A DNA stretch of 12,138 bases. It comes from Streptomyces sp. NRRL F-6492. Its GTDB lineage: Bacteria > Actinomycetota > Actinomycetes > Streptomycetales > Streptomycetaceae. A model generated the notes under the pieces. It was not told the origin of the DNA. It ran no database searches and saw only the letters and a program-made list of their open reading frames with translations. This document shows, one piece after another, positions 1 to 5,677 of the stretch. The position numbers and the translations under genes are program-made. The stretch is taken from assembly GCF_001280125.1 (NCBI RefSeq), contig NZ_LGEG01000038.1, positions 1-12,138 on the forward strand. The letters are read 5' to 3'. Each line of letters opens with the position of its first letter. Within the stretch, counting starts at the first letter, position 1.

Positions 1-60
1 CCCCCGGGCCCTTTTCCCCCCCCGCCCCCCGGCCCCCCCCCCGCGGGCCCCCCGGGCCCC
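1..60. other. C/G homopolymer-rich low-complexity end, possible sequence artefact
   Basis: These bases consist almost entirely of runs of C and G, including nearly unbroken C runs around 15-42, with a single TTTT at 13-16 as the main exception. The composition differs sharply from the normal codon structure that begins near base 62. It has the look of low-quality sequence at the end of a contig. A real low-complexity tract cannot be excluded. Confidence 0.55.
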
Positions 61-303
61 GCCGCGCCTCCCCCGCTCCCCCGCCAGGCCCGTGAGCGCC
101 CCGGCCAGGACCAGGAGGCCGGCCGTGAGGTCGGTGGCGCGGAAGAGGCCGCCGAGGGGCTGGTCGGCGGCGGCCAGTTCGGAGACGTAGGTCCGGACCG
201 GGTCGAGGCCGGTCCGGACGAGGACTTCGAGGACCCAGGCGGTGTACGCGAGCGCACCGAGGGCCAACAGGGCAGCGGCCGTGCGCGCGACACTCCTGGA
301 CAT
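1..303 (-). CDS. DUF998-like integral membrane protein, 5' part (cut by left edge)
   Basis: Reading the minus strand from an ATG at 303-301 gives an open frame of about 100 codons that leaves the window. It starts with a hydrophobic helix (residues about 4-24, MSRSVARTAAALLALG...). A loop follows with RTYVSELAAADQPLGGLFR, then a second hydrophobic stretch (ATDLTAGLLVLAGAL, about residues 56-70). The 'vSEL...p.g.lFRatDl.aGll' pattern fits the first two helices of DUF998-type membrane proteins of actinobacteria, whose role is unknown. From about residue 81 on, the translation becomes a Gly/Arg run that coincides with the C/G homopolymer stretch at 1-60, so that part is not reliable. No clear Shine-Dalgarno precedes the ATG. 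The gene is divergent from nadE across a 135-bp gap. Family assignment is by pattern only and a different small membrane protein is possible. Confidence 0.6.
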   Translation of the reverse strand, partial: MSRSVARTAAALLALGALAYTAWVLEVLVRTGLDPVRTYVSELAAADQPLGGLFRATDLTAGLLVLAGALTGLAGERGRRGGARGARGGGAGGRGGKRARG

Positions 304-360
304 ATCGGTTCGAACGCCGGGGCGCGGCCGGAGGTTCCCGGCGGCGGGCCCGAACGGGAC

Positions 361-382
361 GGGTGGGGCGGGTGGGGCGGGG
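361..382 (+). promoter_or_regulatory. G-quadruplex-forming motif in the DUF998/nadE divergent region
   Basis: Five consecutive G-runs of 3 to 4 bases are separated by single bases: GGG-T-GGGG-C-GGG-T-GGGG-C-GGGG. Single-base loops are the most stable class of predicted G-quadruplex. The motif lies on the coding strand of nadE, 56 bp before its start and about 20 bp upstream of its possible -35, and 57 bp upstream of the divergent membrane-protein start. A regulatory role is inference only. Confidence 0.5.
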
Positions 383-402
383 CCCGGAGTACCCCGTACC
401 CC

Positions 403-432
403 AGGACATAGCGTCGGTCTGACGATTACACT
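403..432 (+). promoter_or_regulatory. Candidate nadE promoter, leaderless arrangement
   Basis: A -10-like TACACT (427-432, fits TAnnnT) ends exactly six bases before the GTG at 439. This is the spacing expected when transcription starts on the first base of the start codon. A weak -35-like AGGACA (403-408) lies 18 bp upstream. No GGAGG-like ribosome site precedes the GTG, which agrees with a leaderless mRNA. This form of start is common in Streptomyces. The -35 match is poor. Confidence 0.5.
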
Positions 433-438
433 GGGCGG

Positions 439-2202
439 GTGCCTCAACTACGCCTCGCCCTGAATCAGATCGACTCGACCGTCGGAGACATCGCCGGGAA
501 CGCCGAGGCGATCGTGCACTGGACCCGGCACGCCGCCGGGCAGGGCGCGCATCTCGTCGCGTTCCCCGAGATGGCGCTGACCGGATATCCCGTCGAGGAC
601 CTCGCGCTGCGCTCCTCCTTCGTGGAGGCGTCCCGGACGGCGCTGCGCGGGCTCGCCCGGCGCCTCGCCGAGGAGGGGTTCGGGGAGGTCCCGGTGGTCG
701 TCGGCTACCTGGACCGCTCGGAGCGGGCGGAGCCCCGGCTCGGCCGGCCGGCCGGGTCGCCGGAGAACGCCGCCGCCGTCCTGTACGGCGGCGAGGTGGC
801 GCTGCGGTTCGCCAAGCACCACCTGCCCAACTACGGCGTCTTCGACGAGTACCGCTACTTCGTCCGGGGCGACACCCTGCCCGTCGTCCGGGTCCACGGC
901 GTGGACGTGGCCCTGGCGATCTGCGAGGACCTCTGGCAGGACGGCGGCCGGGTCCCGGCGGCGCGCGCCGCGCGGGCCGGGCTGCTCCTGTCGGTGAACG
1001 CCTCGCCGTACGAGCGGGACAAGGACGACACGCGCCTCGAACTGGTCCGGGCGCGGGCCCGGGAGGCCGGGTGCGTCACCGCGTACCTGGCGACGACCGG
1101 CGGCCAGGACGAGCTGGTCTTCGACGGCGACTCGATCGTGGTGGACGCGGAGGGCGAAGTCGTCGCGCGGGCCCCGCAGTTCGTCGAGGGCAGTGTGGTC
1201 CTGGACCTGGAGCTGCCCGCGTACGCCCCGGACGCCCCGGAGGGGCCCGTGGGGGACGACGGGCTGCGGATCGACCGGGTGGTGCTCTCCGAGAAGCCGC
1301 TGCCCGCCTACGAGCCGGAGCTGACGGGCGGTTACGCGCACCGGCTCGACGACGACGAGGAGGTGTACTCGGCGCTCGTCATCGGTCTGCGCGCCTATCT
1401 CGCGAAGAACGGTTTCCGCTCGGTCCTGGTCGGCCTGTCCGGCGGCATCGACTCCTCGCTCGTCGCGGCGATCGCCTGCGACGCGCTCGGCGCGGAGAAC
1501 GTGTACGGGGTGTCGATGCCGTCGAAGTACTCCTCCGGGCACTCGCGCGGCGACGCGGCCGAGCTGGCCCGCAGGACCGGGCTGAACCACCGCACGGTGT
1601 CGATCGAGCCGATGTTCGACGCGTACATGGGGGCGCTCGGCCTCACCGGGCTCGCGGAGGAGAATCTTCAGGCCCGGCTGCGCGGCACCGCCCTGATGGC
1701 GCTCTCCAACCAGGAGGGGCACCTGGTCCTCGCACCGGGCAACAAGTCCGAACTGGCGGTGGGGTACTCGACGCTGTACGGCGACGCGGTCGGCGCCTTC
1801 GGGCCGATCAAGGACGTGTACAAGTCGGACGTCTTCCGGCTGGCGCGCTGGCGGAACCGGGCGGCCGAGGAGCGCGGCCAGACCCCGCCGATCCCGGAGA
1901 ACTCGATCGCCAAGCCGCCCAGCGCCGAGCTGCGCCCGGGACAGGTCGACACGGACTCGCTGCCGGACTACGAGGTCCTGGACGGCATCCTCGCGCTGTA
2001 CGTGGACCGGGACCGGGGGCGGGACGAGATCGTGGCCGCCGGGTACGACGAGGAGCTGGTGACGCGGACGCTGCGGATGGTGGACGCGGCGGAGTACAAG
2101 CGGCGCCAGTACCCGCCGGGCACCAAGATCTCGGCGAAGGGCTTCGGCAAGGACCGGCGGCTGCCGATCACGAACCGCTGGCGGGAGTCCCCGGCCGGCT
2201 GA
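439..2202 (+). CDS. nadE: Glutamine-dependent NAD+ synthetase
   Basis: This cytosolic enzyme makes NAD+ from nicotinic acid adenine dinucleotide, ATP and glutamine, the last step of NAD synthesis. The 587-residue length fits the two-domain form. Residues 4-260 are a nitrilase-type glutaminase with the Glu-Lys-Cys triad visible as E44 (FPEMALTGYP), K126 (AKHHLPNYG) and C162 (AICEDLW). Residues 300-587 are the synthetase domain, with the ATP pyrophosphatase loop SGGIDSS at 334-340 and conserved stretches LAPGNKSELAVGYSTLYGD (431-449) and PPGTKISAKGFG (559-570). The GTG at 439 gives the family's usual N-terminus (MPQLRLALNQ). There is no Shine-Dalgarno, so translation is probably leaderless. The two domains are coupled by an ammonia tunnel in characterised family members. 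The 3' end overlaps the convergent MFS gene by 35 bp. The identification is secure. Confidence 0.97.
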   Translation: MPQLRLALNQIDSTVGDIAGNAEAIVHWTRHAAGQGAHLVAFPEMALTGYPVEDLALRSSFVEASRTALRGLARRLAEEGFGEVPVVVGYLDRSERAEPRLGRPAGSPENAAAVLYGGEVALRFAKHHLPNYGVFDEYRYFVRGDTLPVVRVHGVDVALAICEDLWQDGGRVPAARAARAGLLLSVNASPYERDKDDTRLELVRARAREAGCVTAYLATTGGQDELVFDGDSIVVDAEGEVVARAPQFVEGSVVLDLELPAYAPDAPEGPVGDDGLRIDRVVLSEKPLPAYEPELTGGYAHRLDDDEEVYSALVIGLRAYLAKNGFRSVLVGLSGGIDSSLVAAIACDALGAENVYGVSMPSKYSSGHSRGDAAELARRTGLNHRTVSIEPMFDAYMGALGLTGLAEENLQARLRGTALMALSNQEGHLVLAPGNKSELAVGYSTLYGDAVGAFGPIKDVYKSDVFRLARWRNRAAEERGQTPPIPENSIAKPPSAELRPGQVDTDSLPDYEVLDGILALYVDRDRGRDEIVAAGYDEELVTRTLRMVDAAEYKRRQYPPGTKISAKGFGKDRRLPITNRWRESPAG

Positions 2203-3439
2203 CCTCCGGCTCGGCGTCCGCTCCGGCGTTCTTTCCGGTGCCCTTCTCCGTGCCCTTGAGGGGGCTTCCCGCGACCACGCGGGAGGCTCCCTCCGGCGTG
2301 CGGCGGTCGAGCAGGCCCGCCACCGCCGCGACCGCCAGGCCGACAGCGGTGAGGCCCGCGCCGACCACGGCCGGGGAGGTCCAGCCCCAGCCGGCGGCGA
2401 CGGCCGCGCCGCCCGCCCAGGCGCCGCCCGCGTTGGCGAGGTTGAAGGCCGAGTGGTTGGAGGCGGAGGCGAGGGTGGGGGCGTCCTCGGCCTTGTTCAT
2501 GACCAGCATCTGGAGCGGGGTGGTGGTCATGAAGCCGACCGCGCCGAGGACGACGACCGTGACCAGGGCCAGCCAGGGCACGTGGACGGTGAAGCGGAAG
2601 GCGACCAGGGCGAGGGCGAGGGCGGCGAGCGAGCCGTACAGGGTGGGGCGCAGCGCCCGGTCGGTCAGCGGTCCGGCGGCGAGCGCGCCGCCGGTCATCC
2701 CGAGGCCGAAGAGGGCGAGGACGAGCGTGACGGTGGAGTCGCCGAAGCCCATCACCTCGGTGGTCATCGAGGCGAGGTACGAGTACACGGCGAAGACGCC
2801 CGCGAAGCCGAAGACGGCGGTGAGCAGGCCGAGCAGCACCTGCGGGCGGCCGAGGGCGCGCACCTCGCGGCCCAGGCCCTGGCGTCCGTCGGCGGGGATC
2901 GGCGGGACCAGGCGGGCGAGCGCGGCCATGGCGAGCAGGCCGATCGCGGAGACCACGAGGAAGGTGGCCCGCCAGCCGAGGTGCTGGCCGAGGAGGGTCG
3001 CGGCCGGTACGCCGAGGATGTTGGCGACGGTGAGGCCGAGGAACATGGTGGCCACCGCCCGCGCCTGCCGTCCCTCGCGGACGAGCCGGGCGGCGACGAC
3101 CGCGCCGAGACCGAAGAACGCGCCGTGCGGGAGGCCGGCGAGGACCCGGCCCGCGACGAGCCAGCCGAAGCCGGGGGCGAGCGCGGAGGCGAGGTTGCCG
3201 ACCGTGAAGAGCGCCATGAGCAGCAGCAGCATCCGCTTGCGGGGGACGCGGGAGCCGAGGGCGGTGAGCAGCGGGGCGCCGACGACGACCCCGATCGCGT
3301 ACGCCGAGACGAGGTGCCCGGCGGTGGGGACGGAGGTGCCGAGGTCCTCGGCGACCTGGGGCAGGAGGCCCATCATCACGAATTCGGTGGTGCCTATGCC
3401 GAAGGCGGAGACGGCCAGGGCGAACAGCGCCAGGGGCAT
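2168..3439 (-). CDS. MFS exporter, DHA1 family (AraJ/CmlR-like)
   Basis: A 423-residue inner-membrane transporter with about 12 hydrophobic helices. The N-terminal half carries the hallmarks of DHA1 drug:H+ antiporters of the AraJ/chloramphenicol-resistance type: FGIGTTEFVMMGLLPQVAEDL (13-33), the loop 2-3 motif LGSRVPRKRML (61-71), and RVLAGLPHGAFFGLGAVVAARL (98-119). Such proteins expel small hydrophobic compounds or sugars; the substrate here is unknown. The last 35 or so residues form a polar Gly/Thr/Lys/Glu/Pro tail, and about 11 of them are encoded inside the 3' end of the convergent nadE. The ATG at 3439 is preceded by a weak ribosome site (GGAAGG on the minus strand, 3450-3455) nine bases away. 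A candidate promoter and inverted repeat lie upstream. The EEP gene is 139 bp upstream in the same direction, so cotranscription is possible but not implied. Confidence 0.9.
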   Translation of the reverse strand: MPLALFALAVSAFGIGTTEFVMMGLLPQVAEDLGTSVPTAGHLVSAYAIGVVVGAPLLTALGSRVPRKRMLLLLMALFTVGNLASALAPGFGWLVAGRVLAGLPHGAFFGLGAVVAARLVREGRQARAVATMFLGLTVANILGVPAATLLGQHLGWRATFLVVSAIGLLAMAALARLVPPIPADGRQGLGREVRALGRPQVLLGLLTAVFGFAGVFAVYSYLASMTTEVMGFGDSTVTLVLALFGLGMTGGALAAGPLTDRALRPTLYGSLAALALALVAFRFTVHVPWLALVTVVVLGAVGFMTTTPLQMLVMNKAEDAPTLASASNHSAFNLANAGGAWAGGAAVAAGWGWTSPAVVGAGLTAVGLAVAAVAGLLDRRTPEGASRVVAGSPLKGTEKGTGKNAGADAEPEVSRPGTPASGS

Positions 3440-3450
3440 GGGGGGAGGGC

Positions 3451-3460
3451 CTTCCGGAAG
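3451..3460. repeat. 10-bp perfect palindrome just upstream of exporter start
   Basis: CTTCCGGAAG is self-complementary over ten bases and contains part of the putative ribosome site (GGAAGG) of the DHA1 exporter. In mRNA it would be too tight to fold as a hairpin without opening its centre. It may simply be chance. Confidence 0.3.
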
Positions 3461-3484
3461 CGGGGGGAACGCGGAGGGGAACGA

Positions 3485-3515
3485 GGATTAGTTCTCCGTC
3501 TGAACAAATTGTCTC
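3485..3515 (-). promoter_or_regulatory. Candidate promoter with inverted repeat upstream of DHA1 exporter
   Basis: This is a short AT-rich island in very GC-rich DNA. On the minus strand, a GAGACA (3515-3510) could be a -35 and TAATCC (3490-3485) a -10, with a 19-bp spacer. Between them lies the inverted repeat GTTC-N7-GAAC (3491-3494 and 3502-3505), extended by flanking TT/AA with one mismatch. A repressor site overlapping the promoter of an exporter would be typical, but its regulator cannot be named. Confidence 0.35.
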
Positions 3516-3578
3516 AGGCGACGTGTTCCCGGTGGCTTCCGGAGGGTGAAGGGGAGGTTTCCGTACGGGACGAGGGGC

Positions 3579-4601
3579 TCAGAGCTTCACGCGGGCCGCG
3601 ACCGGGAGGTGGTCGCTCCGCGTGGCGGGCAGCGTCCAGGAGGAGACGGGCTCGACGTTCTTCACCATGATCTGGTCGATGCGGGCCATCGGGAACGAGG
3701 CCGGCCAGCTGAACCCGAAGCCGTCGCCGGCCGCGCCCTGGGTGGAGCGCAGCTGCGAGGTGACGGCGTTGAGGGCGCGGTCGTTCATGGTGCCGTTGAG
3801 GTCGCCGAGGAGGACGATCCGCTCGTGCGGGTCGCGGGAGATGGCCTCGCCGAGCGCGTCGGCGCTGTTGTCGCGCTGGTTGGCGGTGAAGCCGGCGTTC
3901 ATCCTGACCCGCACGGAGGGCAGGTGGGCGACGTACACGGCCACCTCGCCCCGCGGGGTCACGACGGAGGCGCGCATGGCGCGGGTCCAGCCCATGTGGA
4001 TGTCGACGGGCTGCGCCGCCCGCAGCGGGAACCTGCTCCAGAGGCCGACGGTGCCCTGCACGGAGTGGTACGGGTAGGCCTCGGCGAGGCCCTCCTCGTA
4101 GACCGGGACCATGTCGCCCTTGAGCTCCTCCAGGGCGAGCACGTCGACGCCGGAGGCGGCGAGCTGCCGGGCGGCGCCCTCGGGGTCCGGGTTCTCGGCG
4201 TTCACGTTGTGGGTGGCGACGGTCAGGTCGCCGCCGGCGGCCGACTTGTCGGCGACGAGCCCGCCGAAGAGGTTGAGCCACACCACGGCCGGCAGCAGCA
4301 GGGCGATCACCGCGGTGGCGGACCGGCGCAGCAGGGCGAGGACGAGCAGGAGCGGCACGAAGAGGCCGAACCAGGGCAGGAAGGTCTCCGTGAGGCTGCC
4401 CAGGTTGCCGATCCGGTTGGGGACGTCGGCGTGGAGGACCATCAGGAGGGTGAGCGCGACGGCGGCCAGGGCGATCAGGATGCCCCGGCGCCAGATCCCC
4501 CGGTCGCGGCGGAGCCGGTCGAGGGCGGTCCGGAACCGGGAACGGGGGCGCTCGCCGTTCGCGTCGCCGTATCCGGTCCCCGTCATGTCCACCCGCGTCA
4601 T
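3579..4601 (-). CDS. Membrane-anchored endonuclease/exonuclease/phosphatase family protein
   Basis: A 340-residue protein with a short basic cytoplasmic N-terminus, three hydrophobic helices (about 41-57, 74-91 and 96-115) and then an EEP domain (about 124-340), probably outside the membrane. The EEP catalytic set is visible: N132/N134 (THNVN), E158 (LALEEL), H226 (VAHLP), D267 and N269 (LLGDLNG), D309 (RIDQIM) and the SDHLPV signature at 329-334. These residues bind metal and cleave phosphodiester or phosphomonoester bonds in the family. The layout resembles E. coli YafD-type proteins, and the substrate is unknown. I chose the ATG at 4601, preceded by GAGGG. An upstream frame stays open to 4784 but is arginine-rich and unlike the family. 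A GTG at 4613 or an ATG at 4586 are alternatives. It is transcribed in the same direction as its tetR neighbour, across a 189-bp gap. Confidence 0.88.
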   Translation of the reverse strand: MTRVDMTGTGYGDANGERPRSRFRTALDRLRRDRGIWRRGILIALAAVALTLLMVLHADVPNRIGNLGSLTETFLPWFGLFVPLLLVLALLRRSATAVIALLLPAVVWLNLFGGLVADKSAAGGDLTVATHNVNAENPDPEGAARQLAASGVDVLALEELKGDMVPVYEEGLAEAYPYHSVQGTVGLWSRFPLRAAQPVDIHMGWTRAMRASVVTPRGEVAVYVAHLPSVRVRMNAGFTANQRDNSADALGEAISRDPHERIVLLGDLNGTMNDRALNAVTSQLRSTQGAAGDGFGFSWPASFPMARIDQIMVKNVEPVSSWTLPATRSDHLPVAARVKL

Positions 4602-4660
4602 CGCTGCCCTCACTGCCTTGCCGCCGTGCCGTCTCGCCTGTCCGCCGTGCCCCGACCTCG

Positions 4661-4666
4661 ACACTA
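4661..4666 (-). promoter_or_regulatory. Possible -10 element for the EEP gene
   Basis: On the minus strand the hexamer TAGTGT fits the Streptomyces -10 pattern TAGnnT and would give a leader of about 50 bases before the ATG at 4601. No convincing -35 is visible 16-19 bp upstream, so the call is weak. Confidence 0.3.
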
Positions 4667-4749
4667 GGCGATGAGGGGACGGCCGTACTCCCCCAGGGAC
4701 GACACCGCACGCGTGGCGGGTTCCTCCGGGGGCGCGGAGGCGGGGCGGC

Positions 4750-4767
4750 TGTGACAGAACGCTCACA
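4750..4767. repeat. Inverted repeat TGTGA-N8-TCACA in the tetR/EEP gap
   Basis: Arms TGTGA (4750-4754) and TCACA (4763-4767) are perfectly complementary with an eight-base centre. It lies between the end of tetR and the EEP start, about 85 bp upstream of the possible EEP -10. It resembles a CRP half-site pair, but the spacing is eight rather than the six of the E. coli site. It could be an operator for the EEP gene or chance. Confidence 0.35.
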
Positions 4768-4790
4768 TTCGGGCCGGTCCGCACCCTGTG

Positions 4791-5645
4791 TCAGGTACGG
4801 GGGCCCAGACCGTCCAGGAGGGTGTCGACGACCCGCTCGGCGAGGCCGGGATCCAGGTCGGAGGAGCCCGGGCGGACGACGGTGCGCAGCAGCAGGGGGC
4901 CGACGAGGAGGTCGTTGACGAACTCGACGTCGAGGTCGGCGCGGATCTCGCCCCGCGCCATGCCGCGCCGCACCACGTCCAGGCCGAGGCGGCGGCGCGG
5001 TTCGATGACGGTGAGCTGGTAGGCGTCCCACAGCTTGGGATAGAGCTGCATCTGCGAGAAGACGGTGTGGAGCAGGGCGGAGGACCGCTTGGCGAGGCCG
5101 CGCTGCCGCAGCGCCTCCAGGAGCGCCACGAGGTCGTCCCGGACCGAGGTGCCGGGCAGCACCGGGTCCGGGGGCTCCAGAGAGCGCAGGAGGTCGACGA
5201 AGAGGTCCTCCTTGCCGGACCAGCGGCGGTAGATGGTGGCCTTGCCGACCCCGGCGGTGCGGGCGATCCGCTCGACGGACAGCTCGGTCAGCGGCACCCC
5301 GTCGTCCAGGAGCCCCCCGACCGCCTCGAAGATCGCCTGCTCGACGGCCTCGGACCGGGGACGGCCCCGGCGGGGGGCGGAGGCGGGGGTGGGGACGGGG
5401 ATGGTGGGGCTCCCGGGGCCCGGGGGCGTCGCACCGGGGCCCGGGGATGCCGCCCCGGACTTCGGAGGTGCCGCACCGGGGCCCCGGGATGTCGCACCGC
5501 GCTCCGGAGGTGCCGCACCGGCCCCCGGGGGTGTCGAGCGGGCCCCCGGCGGTGTCGTCCCGGCGCCCGGCTCCCCGTCCCCGGGGCCGTCGGGGCCGTC
5601 CCCGTCGGCGTGGGGGGCCGGGGTCTCGCCGTTCTGGAGCGACAC
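4791..5645 (-). CDS. TetR-family repressor with long repetitive N-terminal tail
   Basis: A 284-residue DNA-binding regulator. The helix-turn-helix domain occupies about residues 97-145 (RGRPRSEAVEQAIFEAV, then LTELSVERIARTAGVGKATIYRRW, then GKEDLF), followed by a ligand-binding domain of the TetR_C_11 type (LYPKLWDAYQLTVIEPRR, VRRGMARGEIRADLD, FVNDLLVGPLLLR). Typical family members begin close to the helix-turn-helix. Here about 90 residues of Pro/Ala/Gly-rich sequence come first, including seven-residue repeats at 27-80. No ATG or GTG lies between this tail and the domain, so the GTG at 5645 is the best start. A GAGAGG sits about ten bases before it. The gene follows the EmrB/QacA-type exporter by 32 bp and almost certainly shares its mRNA. 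It probably represses that operon by binding the 29-bp palindrome at 7407-7435 until the exporter's substrate is sensed. Confidence 0.9.
   Translation of the reverse strand: MSLQNGETPAPHADGDGPDGPGDGEPGAGTTPPGARSTPPGAGAAPPERGATSRGPGAAPPKSGAASPGPGATPPGPGSPTIPVPTPASAPRRGRPRSEAVEQAIFEAVGGLLDDGVPLTELSVERIARTAGVGKATIYRRWSGKEDLFVDLLRSLEPPDPVLPGTSVRDDLVALLEALRQRGLAKRSSALLHTVFSQMQLYPKLWDAYQLTVIEPRRRLGLDVVRRGMARGEIRADLDVEFVNDLLVGPLLLRTVVRPGSSDLDPGLAERVVDTLLDGLGPRT
5406..5567 (-). repeat. 21-bp coding repeats (seven-residue units) in tetR tail
   Basis: Residues 27-80 of the TetR protein can be read as successive seven-residue units: GAGTTPP, GARSTPP, GAGAAPP, ERGATSR, GPGAAPP, KSGAASP, GPGATPP and a partial GPGSP. 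The DNA shows a matching 21-bp period with recurring GGTGC/GTCGCACCGGGGCCCGGG-like units. This suggests growth by replication slippage. The encoded segment should be disordered. Confidence 0.75.
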
Positions 5646-5677
5646 GTGCGTTCCGCCTCTCGTCCGGGGGCTGCGGG

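Noticed and set aside
191..219. GTCCGGACC / GGTCCGGAC inverted repeat with an 11-base loop
   Set aside because: It lies in the DUF998-like coding sequence and is explained by repeated Val-Arg-Thr codons.
1071..3491. Long plus-strand open frame overlapping nadE and the DHA1 exporter
   Set aside because: Arginine/glycine/proline-rich shadow of two well-identified genes; no domain pattern and no start signal.
4602..4784. N-terminal extension of the EEP protein to 4784
   Set aside because: The 61 added residues are arginine/glycine/proline-rich and unlike the family, and they would run through the likely promoter; the ATG at 4601 has a ribosome-site-like GAGGG.
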